Assembly: GCF_035944355.1 (NCBI RefSeq)
Contig: NZ_DASZBH010000009.1
Location: 62,001 to 126,000, forward strand
DNA from: Frateuria_A sp035944355
Lineage (GTDB): Bacteria; Pseudomonadota; Gammaproteobacteria; Xanthomonadales; Rhodanobacteraceae
Length of the DNA stretch: 64,000 nucleotides
Reading direction: 5' to 3'
Below, in pieces: positions 8,073 to 16,118 of the stretch. The notes beneath the pieces are model-generated. The model did not search any database and had not been told where the DNA came from. It was given only the letters and a program-made list of their open reading frames with translations. Position 1 is the first letter of the stretch. Every line of letters starts with the position of its first letter. The translations under genes were made by a program, and so were the position numbers.

Positions 8073-9144
8073 GTTGGCCGACTGGATGGCACGGCATTTC
8101 ACCGCCCTGCACCTGTTCCAGTACATCACCTTCCGCACGATCATGGCCGCGCTCACTGCGCTGGCGATGTCGCTGCTGCTCGGTCCCGGCCTGATCATGC
8201 GGCTGGCCGCGCTGAAGGCTGGCCAGGTGGTGCGCAGCGACGGTCCCCAGACGCACCTGGTCAAGGCCGGCACGCCGACCATGGGCGGGGTGATGATCCT
8301 GCTGGCGGTCGCCATCGCCACGCTGCTGTGGGCCGACCTGCACAACCGCTACGTGTGGATCGTGCTGGCCGTGCTGATGACCTTCGGCGCGATCGGCTTC
8401 TATGACGACTACAAGAAGCTGGTGCTCAAGGACAGCCGCGGGCTGGCCTCGCGCTGGAAGTACTTCTGGCAATCGGTGTTCGGCCTGGCGGCGGCGGTGC
8501 TCCTCTACCGCGCGGCGGTGCTGCCGGCCGAGACCGCGCTGTACGTGCCGCTGTTCAAGCAGGTGGCGGTGCCGCTGGGCGCGATGTTCGTGGTCATCGC
8601 CTATTTCATGGTGGTCGGCTTCTCCAACGCGGTGAACCTCACCGATGGCCTGGACGGCCTGGCGATCATGCCCTCGGTGCTGGTCTCCGGCGCGCTGGGC
8701 GTATTCGCTTACCTGGCCGGCAACAAGGTGTTCTCCGAGTACCTGGGGATTCCCTCGATCCCCGGCGCGGGCGAGCTCTCGATCTTCTGCGGCGCGCTGG
8801 CCGGCGCCGGGCTGGGCTTCCTCTGGTTCAACACCTATCCGGCGCAGGTGTTCATGGGCGACGTGGGCGCGCTCGCCATCGGCGCGGCGCTGGCCTGCGT
8901 GGCGGTGATCGTGCGCCAGGAGATCGTGCTGATCGTGATGGGCGGCGTGTTCGTGCTGGAGACCGTGTCGGTGATGCTGCAGGTGGCGAGCTTCAAGCTC
9001 ACCGGCAAGCGCATCTTCCGCATGGCGCCGATCCACCACCACTTCGAGCTCAAGGGCTGGCCCGAGCCGCGGGTGATCGTGCGTTTCTGGATCATCAGCG
9101 TCGTGCTGGTGCTGATCGGCCTTGCCACGTTGAAGGTGCGCTGA
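8062..9144 (+). CDS. mraY: Phospho-MurNAc-pentapeptide transferase MraY
   Basis: MraY transfers phospho-MurNAc-pentapeptide to undecaprenyl phosphate, forming lipid I at the inner membrane. The 360-residue polytopic protein has about ten membrane segments. Conserved catalytic features are visible: DDYKKL at about 114-119, NAVNLTDGLDGLA near 192-204 and the HHHFELKGW magnesium/uridine loop near 324-332. GGAGGC lies before the start, which is inside the murF coding sequence. Confidence 0.97.
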   Translation: MLLELADWMARHFTALHLFQYITFRTIMAALTALAMSLLLGPGLIMRLAALKAGQVVRSDGPQTHLVKAGTPTMGGVMILLAVAIATLLWADLHNRYVWIVLAVLMTFGAIGFYDDYKKLVLKDSRGLASRWKYFWQSVFGLAAAVLLYRAAVLPAETALYVPLFKQVAVPLGAMFVVIAYFMVVGFSNAVNLTDGLDGLAIMPSVLVSGALGVFAYLAGNKVFSEYLGIPSIPGAGELSIFCGALAGAGLGFLWFNTYPAQVFMGDVGALAIGAALACVAVIVRQEIVLIVMGGVFVLETVSVMLQVASFKLTGKRIFRMAPIHHHFELKGWPEPRVIVRFWIISVVLVLIGLATLKVR

Positions 9145-9147
9145 CCC

Positions 9148-10395
9148 ATGTTCGGCTTCGGTTCCAGCCAGGCGATCAAGCGGCACGGGCCGCGCGGCAG
9201 CTTCGACCTGCCGCTCCTGGTCGCGCTCGTCGGCTTGGCCAGCATGGGCGTGGTGATGGTCACCTCCAGCTCCATCGCCGTGGCCGACAGCCAGCACATC
9301 GGCGCGTTCTATTACCTCAAGAAGCACCTGTTCTACCTGGCGCTCGGGTTGCTGCTGGCCGGCGCGGCCATGCGCACCGAACTCAAGCAGGTCGAGAAGT
9401 ACGCCTTCCCCTTGCTGATCCTCGGCGTCGCCATGCTGCTGGCGGTGTTCGTGCCGCACCTGGGGATGCGTATCAACGGTGCGCGGCGCTGGCTCAACCT
9501 GATCGTGCTGAGCTTCCAGCCGGTCGAGGCGGTCAAGCTGATCCTGGTGGTGTACGTGGCGAGCTTCCTGGTGCGCCACCGCGAAAGCGTGGAAACCAAA
9601 TTCTGGGGCCTGCTGCGGCCGGTGCTGGTGGCCGGCGTCATCGTGCTGCTGCTGTTGGCGCAGCCGGACTTCGGTTCGGCCACGCTGGTGATCGCGGTCA
9701 CCATCGGCATGGTCTGGCTGGGTGGCGCGCGTCCGCTCTACCTGATGCTGATGGGCCTGCCGCTGATGCCGCTCTTGGCGATCGCCGCCACCAGCGAGAG
9801 CTACCGCATGAAGCGGCTGACCTCGTTCATGGACCCGTGGAAGGATCCGTTCAACGACGGCTTCCAGCTCACCCAGTCGCTGATGGCGATCGGCCGCGGC
9901 GAGTGGACCGGCGTGGGGCTGGGCTCGAGCGTGCTCAAGCTTTCCTACCTGCCCGAGGCGCACACCGACTTCATCCTGGCGGTGATCGGCGAGGAACTCG
10001 GGCTGGCCGGCATCCTGCTGGTGGTCGGGCTGTTCGCGCTCGCGGTCGGGCGCGGCCTGTACCTGGGCCTGAAAGGCGTGGAGGTGGGGCAGCGCTTCGC
10101 CGGCTACGTCGCCTTCGGCATCTCCCTGATGCTCGGCCTGCAGGCGATGGTGTCGATCGGCGTGAACCTCGGCGCGCTGCCGACCAAGGGCCTGACCCTG
10201 CCGCTGATCAGCTCGGGCGGTTCCTCGGTGCTGCTGACCTGCGCCATGGCCGGCGTCTTGCTGCGGGCCACCTTCGAGATCAACCGCGCGCTGGATGCGC
10301 GCCAGATGGCTACGCGCATGCCGGCCATCGCCGTGGCGGACGCGAACGCGGCGGCGGCGGCGCCGCCGCGCGAGCGCGAGGCGGTGGCGGCATGA
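9148..10395 (+). CDS. ftsW: Septal peptidoglycan glycosyltransferase FtsW
   Basis: FtsW is the SEDS-family polymerase that works with FtsI at the septum. The 415-residue product has the expected ten-segment hydrophobic profile and conserved stretches ALPTKGLTLPLISSGGSS near 349-366 and LTQSLMAIGRGEWTGVGLG near 239-257. It starts three bases after the mraY stop. The C-terminus is alanine- and arginine-rich and cytoplasmic. The stop overlaps murG as ATGA. Confidence 0.97.
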   Translation: MFGFGSSQAIKRHGPRGSFDLPLLVALVGLASMGVVMVTSSSIAVADSQHIGAFYYLKKHLFYLALGLLLAGAAMRTELKQVEKYAFPLLILGVAMLLAVFVPHLGMRINGARRWLNLIVLSFQPVEAVKLILVVYVASFLVRHRESVETKFWGLLRPVLVAGVIVLLLLAQPDFGSATLVIAVTIGMVWLGGARPLYLMLMGLPLMPLLAIAATSESYRMKRLTSFMDPWKDPFNDGFQLTQSLMAIGRGEWTGVGLGSSVLKLSYLPEAHTDFILAVIGEELGLAGILLVVGLFALAVGRGLYLGLKGVEVGQRFAGYVAFGISLMLGLQAMVSIGVNLGALPTKGLTLPLISSGGSSVLLTCAMAGVLLRATFEINRALDARQMATRMPAIAVADANAAAAAPPREREAVAA

Positions 10396-11465
10396 GCGCG
10401 AACCGTCCCGTGCTGATCATGGCCGGCGGCACCGGCGGCCACATCTTCCCCGGCCTGGCGGTGGCCGACGTGCTGCGCGCGCAGGGCGTGCCGGTGGCCT
10501 GGCTGGGCGCGGCCGGCGGCATGGAGACGCGGGTGGTGCCGGCGCATGGTCTGGAACTGCACACCGTTGCGGTCGGCGGCCTGCGCGGCAAGGGCTGGAA
10601 GACGCGCCTGCTGGCGCCGCTGATGCTGGCGCGCGCGCTCGTCGCCTCGCTGCGCGTGCTGCGCCGCGTGCGTCCGCGCAGCGTGCTGTCGATGGGCGGC
10701 TACGTGGCCGGCCCCGGCGGCGTCGCCGCGCGGCTGACCGGCACGCCGCTGCTGGTACACGAGCAGAACCGCGTGGCCGGCTACACCAACCGCAAACTGG
10801 CCGGTTTCGCCAAGCGCGTGCTGGCCGGCTTCGCCGATGCCTTGCCCAACGGCGAATGGGTCGGCAATCCGGTGCGCGCGAGCATCGCCGCGTTGCCGGC
10901 TCCTGCCGAGCGTTTCGCCGCCCGTGCCGACCGGCCGCGCTTGCTGGTGCTGGGCGGCAGCCTCGGCGCGCGCGCGCTGAATCTGGCGCTGCCCCGGGCG
11001 CTTGCCCTGATGCCGTCCGAACAACGCCCCGCCGTGCGCCACCAATGCGGCGCACGCGGCCTGGACGAGACGCGCCAGGCCTACGCGCAGGCCGGCGTCG
11101 AGGCCGACGTGCTGCCCTTCATCGAGGACATGGCCGCCGCCTACGGTTGGGCTGACCTCGCCGTGTGCCGCGCCGGCGCATTGACCATCGCCGAGCTCAC
11201 CGCCGCGGGCCTGGGCGCCGTGCTGGTGCCGTTCCCCCACGCGGTGGACGACCACCAGACCGGCAACGCGCAGGCGCTGGTGCAGGCCGGCGCCGCCGAA
11301 CTGATCCAGGAACGTGATTTGGACGTACAGCAACTCGCGCAGCGCCTCGCCGCGCTGCTCGCCGACCGCCGCCAGCTGACCGCGATGGCCGAGGCTGCGC
11401 GCACGCAGGCCAAGCCGGACGCGGCGCAGACCATCGCACGCGCTTGCCTGGAGGTGGCCGCATGA
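10392..11465 (+). CDS. murG: UDP-GlcNAc:lipid I N-acetylglucosaminyltransferase MurG
   Basis: MurG converts lipid I to lipid II on the cytoplasmic membrane face. The 357-residue protein is a GT-B enzyme with the glycine loop GGTGGHIFPGLAVA near residues 11-24, a second glycine loop LGGSLGARALN near 190-200, and the UDP-GlcNAc site CRAGALTIAEL near 257-267. The start at 10392 overlaps the ftsW stop, and the stop overlaps murC. Confidence 0.97.
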   Translation: MSANRPVLIMAGGTGGHIFPGLAVADVLRAQGVPVAWLGAAGGMETRVVPAHGLELHTVAVGGLRGKGWKTRLLAPLMLARALVASLRVLRRVRPRSVLSMGGYVAGPGGVAARLTGTPLLVHEQNRVAGYTNRKLAGFAKRVLAGFADALPNGEWVGNPVRASIAALPAPAERFAARADRPRLLVLGGSLGARALNLALPRALALMPSEQRPAVRHQCGARGLDETRQAYAQAGVEADVLPFIEDMAAAYGWADLAVCRAGALTIAELTAAGLGAVLVPFPHAVDDHQTGNAQALVQAGAAELIQERDLDVQQLAQRLAALLADRRQLTAMAEAARTQAKPDAAQTIARACLEVAA

Positions 11466-12907
11466 CCCCGCGCCGCCTGCTCGCGCACGAAGACCTCATG
11501 AGCACCTTCCGCCGCGTGCACTTCATCGGCATCGGCGGCGTGGGCATGAGCGGCATCGCCGAGGTGCTGCACAACTTGGGCTATGCCGTGTCCGGCTCGG
11601 ACAAGGCCAACTCGCCCACGGCGCAGAGGCTGGCGGCGCTCGGCATCGTCGTGCACGTTGGCCACGAGGCCGCGCACGTGGGCGATGCGGACGTGGTGGT
11701 GACCTCCAGCGCGATCCGCCAGGACAATCCCGAGCTCGTCGCCGCGCGGGCCGCGCGCATCCCAGTGATCCCGCGCGCGGAGATGCTGGGCGAATTGATG
11801 CGCTTCCGCCGCGGTGTCGCCATCGCCGGCACGCACGGCAAGACCACCACCACCAGCCTGGTCGCCAGCGTGCTGGCCGAGGCCAACTACGATCCGACCT
11901 TCGTGATCGGCGGCCAGCTCAACGCGGCCGGCGCCAACGCGCGGTTGGGCACCGGCCAGTACCTGGTGGCCGAGGCGGACGAATCCGACGGCTCGTTCCT
12001 GCTGCTCTCGCCGGTGATCGCGGCGGTCACCAACATCGACGCCGATCACCTGGAGAATTACGGCGGCGACTTCGCGCAGGTGAAGAAGGCCTTCGCCGAT
12101 TTCCTGCACCGCCTGCCGTTCTACGGCCTGGCCGTGCTGTGCGTCGACGACGAGGAAGTGGCGAAGCTGGCCAAGGACACCACGCGCCGCGTGATGACCT
12201 ACGGCATCGCCGCCGCCGACGCCGACGTGCGTGCGGCCAACGTGCGCCAGGACGGCTTCCAGATGCGCTTCGACCTGCATCTGCCCAATCGCGCCGAGCC
12301 GCTGCCGGTGACGCTCAACCTGCCGGGCCGGCACAACGTGTTGAATGCGTTGGCGGCCGCCACCATCGGCTGGCAGTTGGGCGTCGGCGCCGAGGCGATC
12401 GCGCGCGCGCTGGAGAATTTCCAGGGCGTGGGACGGCGCTTCCACCGCCGCGGCGAGCTTGCGCTGGAGCAGGGCAGCGTGCTGCTGGTGGACGACTACG
12501 GCCACCATCCGCGCGAGCTGGCCGCCGTGTTCGCGGCGGCCCGCGGCGGCTGGCCGGAGCGCCGCCTGGTGGTCGGCTTCCAGCCGCATCGCTACAGCCG
12601 CACGCGTGATCTGCTGGACGATTTCGCCAACGTGCTGGCCGAAGCGGACGTGCTGGTGCTCACCGACGTCTACCCGGCCGGCGAAGCGCCGATCGCCGGT
12701 GCCGACGGCCGCGCGCTGGCCCGCGCCGTGCGAGCGCGCGGCAAGGTCGACCCGGTGCTGATCGAGCATCCGCGCGACTTCAAGGACACCCTGCCGACGC
12801 TGCTGCGCGACGGTGATCTACTGCTGCTGCTCGGCGCCGGCGACATCGGCGCAGCGGCGGTGGAGATCGCGCAGGCCGGCCAACTCAAGACCAGAGGGGC
12901 CGAATGA
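11462..12907 (+). CDS. murC: UDP-MurNAc:L-alanine ligase MurC
   Basis: MurC adds the first stem-peptide residue. The 481-residue product has the NAD-like Rossmann motif GIGGVGMSGIAEVL near residues 21-34, the P-loop GTHGKTTTT near 123-131, and DDYGHHP near 345-351. I chose the ATG at 11462 because it overlaps the murG stop as ATGA, the usual junction in this operon; an in-frame ATG at 11498 (MSTFRRVHFIGIGG) would give an N-terminus closer to the E. coli length and remains possible. Confidence 0.96.
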   Translation: MTPRRLLAHEDLMSTFRRVHFIGIGGVGMSGIAEVLHNLGYAVSGSDKANSPTAQRLAALGIVVHVGHEAAHVGDADVVVTSSAIRQDNPELVAARAARIPVIPRAEMLGELMRFRRGVAIAGTHGKTTTTSLVASVLAEANYDPTFVIGGQLNAAGANARLGTGQYLVAEADESDGSFLLLSPVIAAVTNIDADHLENYGGDFAQVKKAFADFLHRLPFYGLAVLCVDDEEVAKLAKDTTRRVMTYGIAAADADVRAANVRQDGFQMRFDLHLPNRAEPLPVTLNLPGRHNVLNALAAATIGWQLGVGAEAIARALENFQGVGRRFHRRGELALEQGSVLLVDDYGHHPRELAAVFAAARGGWPERRLVVGFQPHRYSRTRDLLDDFANVLAEADVLVLTDVYPAGEAPIAGADGRALARAVRARGKVDPVLIEHPRDFKDTLPTLLRDGDLLLLLGAGDIGAAAVEIAQAGQLKTRGAE

Positions 12908-14031
12908 TGGCCGCTACGAATCCCGAATCCCGAATCGTAAATCCCGGCGCGCCGCGTATCACCGACCCTGCGCAGTTCGGCCGCGTGGCCGTGGTGATGG
13001 GCGGCAGCTCCGCCGAGCGCGAGGTGTCGCTGGACTCCGGCCGCAACGTGCTGGCGGCGCTCACGGGCCGCGGCGTCGACGCGCACGCCATCGACGGCAT
13101 CCCGGCCTTGCTGGACGCGCTGCGCGCCGGCCACTTCGCGCGCGTGTTCAACATCCTGCACGGCCAGCACGGCGGCGGCGAGGACGGCGTGCTGCAGGGT
13201 GCGCTGGAGTCGCTCAACGTGCCCTACACCGGCTCGGGCGTGCTCGGCTCCGCGCTGTCGATGGACAAGGTGCGCTCCAAGCGCGTGTGGCAATCGCTCG
13301 GCTTGCCTACGCCGAAGTTCGTCGCCTTGGCTCGCGGCTCGGGCGCGGCCGCCATCCACGCGGCCGCCAGGCAGGTGGGTTTCCCGCTGATCGTCAAGCC
13401 GGCCTGCGAGGGTTCCAGCGTGGGCGTCACCCGCGTGTTCGAGGAAGGCCAGCTGGACAGCGCCGTGGCACTTGCCGCGCGCTACCCGGGCGACCTGCTG
13501 ATGGAAACCCTGATCGAGGGCGAGGAGATGACCGTCGCCATCCTCGGCCGCCAGGTGCTGCCTTCGATCCACATCGTGCCCAAGGGCGCGTTCTACGACT
13601 ACAACGCCAAGTACGTCGCCGAGGACACCCAGTACCTCTGCCCGGGACTCGAGGGTGCGGCCGAGGACGAACTGCGCGCGCTGGCGCTCGAGGCCTTCGA
13701 CGCGCTGGGCTGCCACGGCTGGGGCCGCGTTGACGTCATGCGCGACCGTAGCGGCCGCAACTTCCTGCTCGAAGTGAACACCGCGCCGGGCATGACCTCG
13801 CACTCGCTGGTGCCCAAGGCGGCCAAGGCCGCCGGCATCGACTACGAGGAAGTGTGCTGGCGGGTGCTGGAGACGAGTTTCAAGGAGCAGGGAACCGGGA
13901 ACGGGGAACGGGGAACATGCAGGTCCAGTGACGCCGCCAACCGCGCTTCGGATGGTTCATCCGTGCCCAGCGCAGAGCGTTTGCCCGACGCTGCCCGTTC
14001 CCCGGGCGATCCCGACGGGGGCACCCTGTGA
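12904..14031 (+). CDS. ddl: D-alanine--D-alanine ligase with repeat-derived ends
   Basis: Ddl makes the D-Ala-D-Ala dipeptide used by MurF. The ATP-grasp core begins at about residue 26 (VAVVMGGSSAEREVSL) and ends near 325, with KPACEGSSVGVTRV near 162-175 and EVNTAPGMTSHS near 288-299. The family is usually about 310 residues; this product is 375. The extra N-terminus (NPESRIVNP) is encoded by GAATCCC heptad repeats at 12918-12945, and the extra C-terminal tail (GTGNGERGT onward) begins in GGGAACG repeats at 13890-13917. Both junctions still overlap neighbours (ATGA with murC, GTGA with ftsQ), so the insertions kept frame and coupling. Confidence 0.95.
   Translation: MMAATNPESRIVNPGAPRITDPAQFGRVAVVMGGSSAEREVSLDSGRNVLAALTGRGVDAHAIDGIPALLDALRAGHFARVFNILHGQHGGGEDGVLQGALESLNVPYTGSGVLGSALSMDKVRSKRVWQSLGLPTPKFVALARGSGAAAIHAAARQVGFPLIVKPACEGSSVGVTRVFEEGQLDSAVALAARYPGDLLMETLIEGEEMTVAILGRQVLPSIHIVPKGAFYDYNAKYVAEDTQYLCPGLEGAAEDELRALALEAFDALGCHGWGRVDVMRDRSGRNFLLEVNTAPGMTSHSLVPKAAKAAGIDYEEVCWRVLETSFKEQGTGNGERGTCRSSDAANRASDGSSVPSAERLPDAARSPGDPDGGTL
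12918..12945. repeat. GAATCCC heptad repeat array inside the ddl 5' end
   Basis: Four consecutive 7-base units read GAATCCC, GAATCCC, GAATCGT and AAATCCC. They are of the same type as the right arm of the element at 52152-52254 and encode the unusual start of Ddl. Confidence 0.75.
13890..14000. repeat. GGGAACG-type heptad inverted-repeat element in the ddl 3' end
   Basis: Units GGGAACC, GGGAACG, GGGAACG and GGGAACA occupy 13890-13917; a single inverted unit CCCGTTC lies at 13994-14000. The left arm continues into CATGCAG, as in the element at 43440-43569. The spacer of 76 bases encodes the low-complexity Ddl tail. Confidence 0.75.
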
Positions 14032-14762
14032 AAGGCGCCATCCGCCTCGTCGCCTGGTGCCTGGCCGTCGCGCTGGTCGCGCTGCCGGTCGTCGGCGTGC
14101 TGCGCGGCTGGTTCGCGGCCGACCGTTGGCCGGTGACGCAGCTGACCGTGCAGGCCGAGTTCAAGCACGTCAGCGCCGAACAGATCCGCGACGCAGTGCG
14201 CCCGCGCCTGGGCCACGGCTTCTTCGCGCTGAACCTGGATGCCGTGCAGCAGGCGGTGGCGGCGCTGCCGTGGGTGGAATCGGTCGAGGCGCGCAAGCGC
14301 TGGCCGGACACGCTGATCCTGCGCATCTACGAGCGCCAGCCCTTCGCGCGCTGGAACGACAAGCGGCTGATCAGCCGCCAGGGCGTGCTGTTCGACGCGC
14401 CGGACGCGGCCGCCAACGCCGCCTTGCCGGACCTGCGCGGACCGGATGCGCAGATGCCCGAAGTGGTCGGCTTCTATGCCGAGGCGCTCAAGGCCTTCGC
14501 CGGCACCTCGCTGAAGATAACCGGCGCGGCGCTCACCGAGCGCGGCAGCTGGAGCCTGACCGCCGCCAGCGGCGCGCAGATCGTGCTGGGCGACCGCGCC
14601 CAGGCCGGCAAGCGGCTGCGACGCTTCCTGGACGTCTACCCGCAGGTGGTGGCCGGCCATGCCGACGCCTTCGCCTACGTCGACCTCCGCTACACCAACG
14701 GTTTCGCCGTGCGCTGGCCAGCTGCCGCCAGCGCACCCGCCGCGGGCGCGCCCCGTACATGA
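14028..14762 (+). CDS. ftsQ: Cell division protein FtsQ
   Basis: FtsQ is the bitopic divisome scaffold that recruits FtsB and FtsL. The 244-residue protein has a membrane segment at about residues 7-26, a periplasmic POTRA domain at about 33-105 (VTQLTVQAEFKHVSAEQI onward, with WVESVEARKRWPDTL near 82-96) and the FtsQ/DivIB domain. The GTG start overlaps the ddl stop as GTGA. Its stop TGA at 14760-14762 overlaps the ATG of a five-codon mini-ORF (14759-14776) that ends on the ftsA start. Confidence 0.95.
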   Translation: MKGAIRLVAWCLAVALVALPVVGVLRGWFAADRWPVTQLTVQAEFKHVSAEQIRDAVRPRLGHGFFALNLDAVQQAVAALPWVESVEARKRWPDTLILRIYERQPFARWNDKRLISRQGVLFDAPDAAANAALPDLRGPDAQMPEVVGFYAEALKAFAGTSLKITGAALTERGSWSLTAASGAQIVLGDRAQAGKRLRRFLDVYPQVVAGHADAFAYVDLRYTNGFAVRWPAAASAPAAGAPRT

Positions 14763-14776
14763 GCATGACCCTATGA
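14759..14776 (+). CDS. Five-codon mini-ORF bridging ftsQ and ftsA
   Basis: ATG AGC ATG ACC CTA TGA encodes MSMTL. Its ATG overlaps the ftsQ stop (ATGA at 14759-14762) and its TGA overlaps the ftsA ATG (ATGA at 14773-14776). ftsA has no Shine-Dalgarno within reach. I infer it may carry terminating ribosomes from ftsQ to ftsA; the peptide itself is unlikely to matter. Confidence 0.4.
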   Translation: MSMTL

Positions 14777-16005
14777 AGACGCGCAACGACAAGCAACTGG
14801 TCGTCGGCCTGGACATCGGCACCCACAAGGTGACCGCCATCGTCGGCGAATACGAGCCGGGCGAACCGATCGAGGTGATCGGCATCGGCTCGCACGTCTC
14901 GCGCGGCATGAAGCGCGGTTCGGTGGTCGACATCGAGTCCACCGTGCACTCGATCCAGCGCGCGGTGGAAGAAGCGGAACTGATGGCCGGCTGCGACATC
15001 CGCTCGGTGTTCGCCTCGATCTCCGGCAGCCACCTGGAGACCAAGAACTCGCACGGCACCGCGGCGATCCGCGACCGCGAGGTCACCCCCGGCGACCTGG
15101 AGCAGGTGCTGGAGGCGGCCAGCGCGGTGGCGATCCCGGCCGACCGCAAGGTGCTCTACAAGGAGTCGCAGGAATACCGCATCGACGGCCAGGACGGCAT
15201 CCGCTCGCCGGTCGGCATGAGCGGCGTGCGGCTGGAAGCCTCGGTGCACCTGGTCACCGGCGCCGCGGCGGCGGTGCAGAACATCACCAAGTGCATCCAG
15301 CGCTGCGGCCTGGCGGTGGACGAGCTGGTGCCGTCGGCGGTGGCCAGCGCCAAGGCGGTGCTCACGGACGACGAACGCGAGCTCGGCGTGTGCCTGGTCG
15401 ACATCGGCGCCGGCACCACCGACATCGCCATCTACACGCAGGGCTCGGTCCGCTACACCAAGTCGCTGCCGGTCGGCGGCGACCAAGTCACCAACGACAT
15501 CGCCTACGGCGTGCACACGCCGACCGCGCATGCCGAAGAGATCAAGATCAAGTACGCCTGCGCGCTGGCGCAACTGGCCCACGCCGAGGAAACCATCCAG
15601 GTGCCCAGCGTCGGCGACCGCCCGCCGCGCCGGCTGGCCCGCCAGTCGCTCGCGCAGAGCGTGCAGGCGCGCTACGAGGAGATCTTCGAGATGGTGCAGG
15701 ACGAGCTGCGCCGCTCCGGCTACGACAGCCTGATCGCCGCCGGCGTGGTGCTGACCGGCGGCGCCTCGCGGATGGAGGGCGCGCTCGAGCTGGCCGAGGA
15801 GATCTTCCACAAGATGGTGCGCATCGGCGTGCCGCAGCACGTGACCGGCCTGGGCGAGGTGGTCGCCAACCCGCTGCATTCGACCGGGGTGGGCCTGCTG
15901 CTGCACGGCGCGCGCGCCGGCGGCGTGCGCGTCGCGCACCCGGTCGGCGGCAGCGTCGGCGGGCTGGTCGACAAGCTGCGCGGCTGGATCACCAAGAATT
16001 TCTAA
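14773..16005 (+). CDS. ftsA: Cell division protein FtsA
   Basis: FtsA is the actin-like ATPase that tethers FtsZ to the membrane. The 410-residue product has the phosphate-1 loop GLDIGTHKVTAIVGEY near residues 11-26, the 1C domain near 85-160, the phosphate-2 loop LVDIGAGTTDIAIY near 208-221, the adenosine motif LTGGASRMEG near 326-335, and a C-terminal amphipathic helix (KLRGWITKNF) for membrane binding. The start is 10 bases past the ftsQ stop with no clear ribosome-binding site, bridged by a mini-ORF. Confidence 0.97.
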   Translation: MKTRNDKQLVVGLDIGTHKVTAIVGEYEPGEPIEVIGIGSHVSRGMKRGSVVDIESTVHSIQRAVEEAELMAGCDIRSVFASISGSHLETKNSHGTAAIRDREVTPGDLEQVLEAASAVAIPADRKVLYKESQEYRIDGQDGIRSPVGMSGVRLEASVHLVTGAAAAVQNITKCIQRCGLAVDELVPSAVASAKAVLTDDERELGVCLVDIGAGTTDIAIYTQGSVRYTKSLPVGGDQVTNDIAYGVHTPTAHAEEIKIKYACALAQLAHAEETIQVPSVGDRPPRRLARQSLAQSVQARYEEIFEMVQDELRRSGYDSLIAAGVVLTGGASRMEGALELAEEIFHKMVRIGVPQHVTGLGEVVANPLHSTGVGLLLHGARAGGVRVAHPVGGSVGGLVDKLRGWITKNF

Positions 16006-16118
16006 GCGGCGGCGCGGAGCGCCACCGCGGGAGAATGGAGGTTCGCCCACCACCGAAGGCCAGGCAGGACGCCGGACCCGCGGTTACAACGACAACGAAG
16101 CTCTACGGAGGACGGGAA

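Noticed and set aside
7981..9963. A histidine- and glutamine-rich minus-strand frame opposite mraY and ftsW
   Set aside because: Membrane-protein genes in GC-rich DNA give H/Q/R-rich antisense frames; there is no ribosome-binding site or recognisable domain.
12904..14031. A frameshift or pseudogene in ddl suggested by its odd ends
   Set aside because: The ATP-grasp core is continuous and both junctions keep the overlaps typical of the operon; the extra length is explained by repeat insertion.
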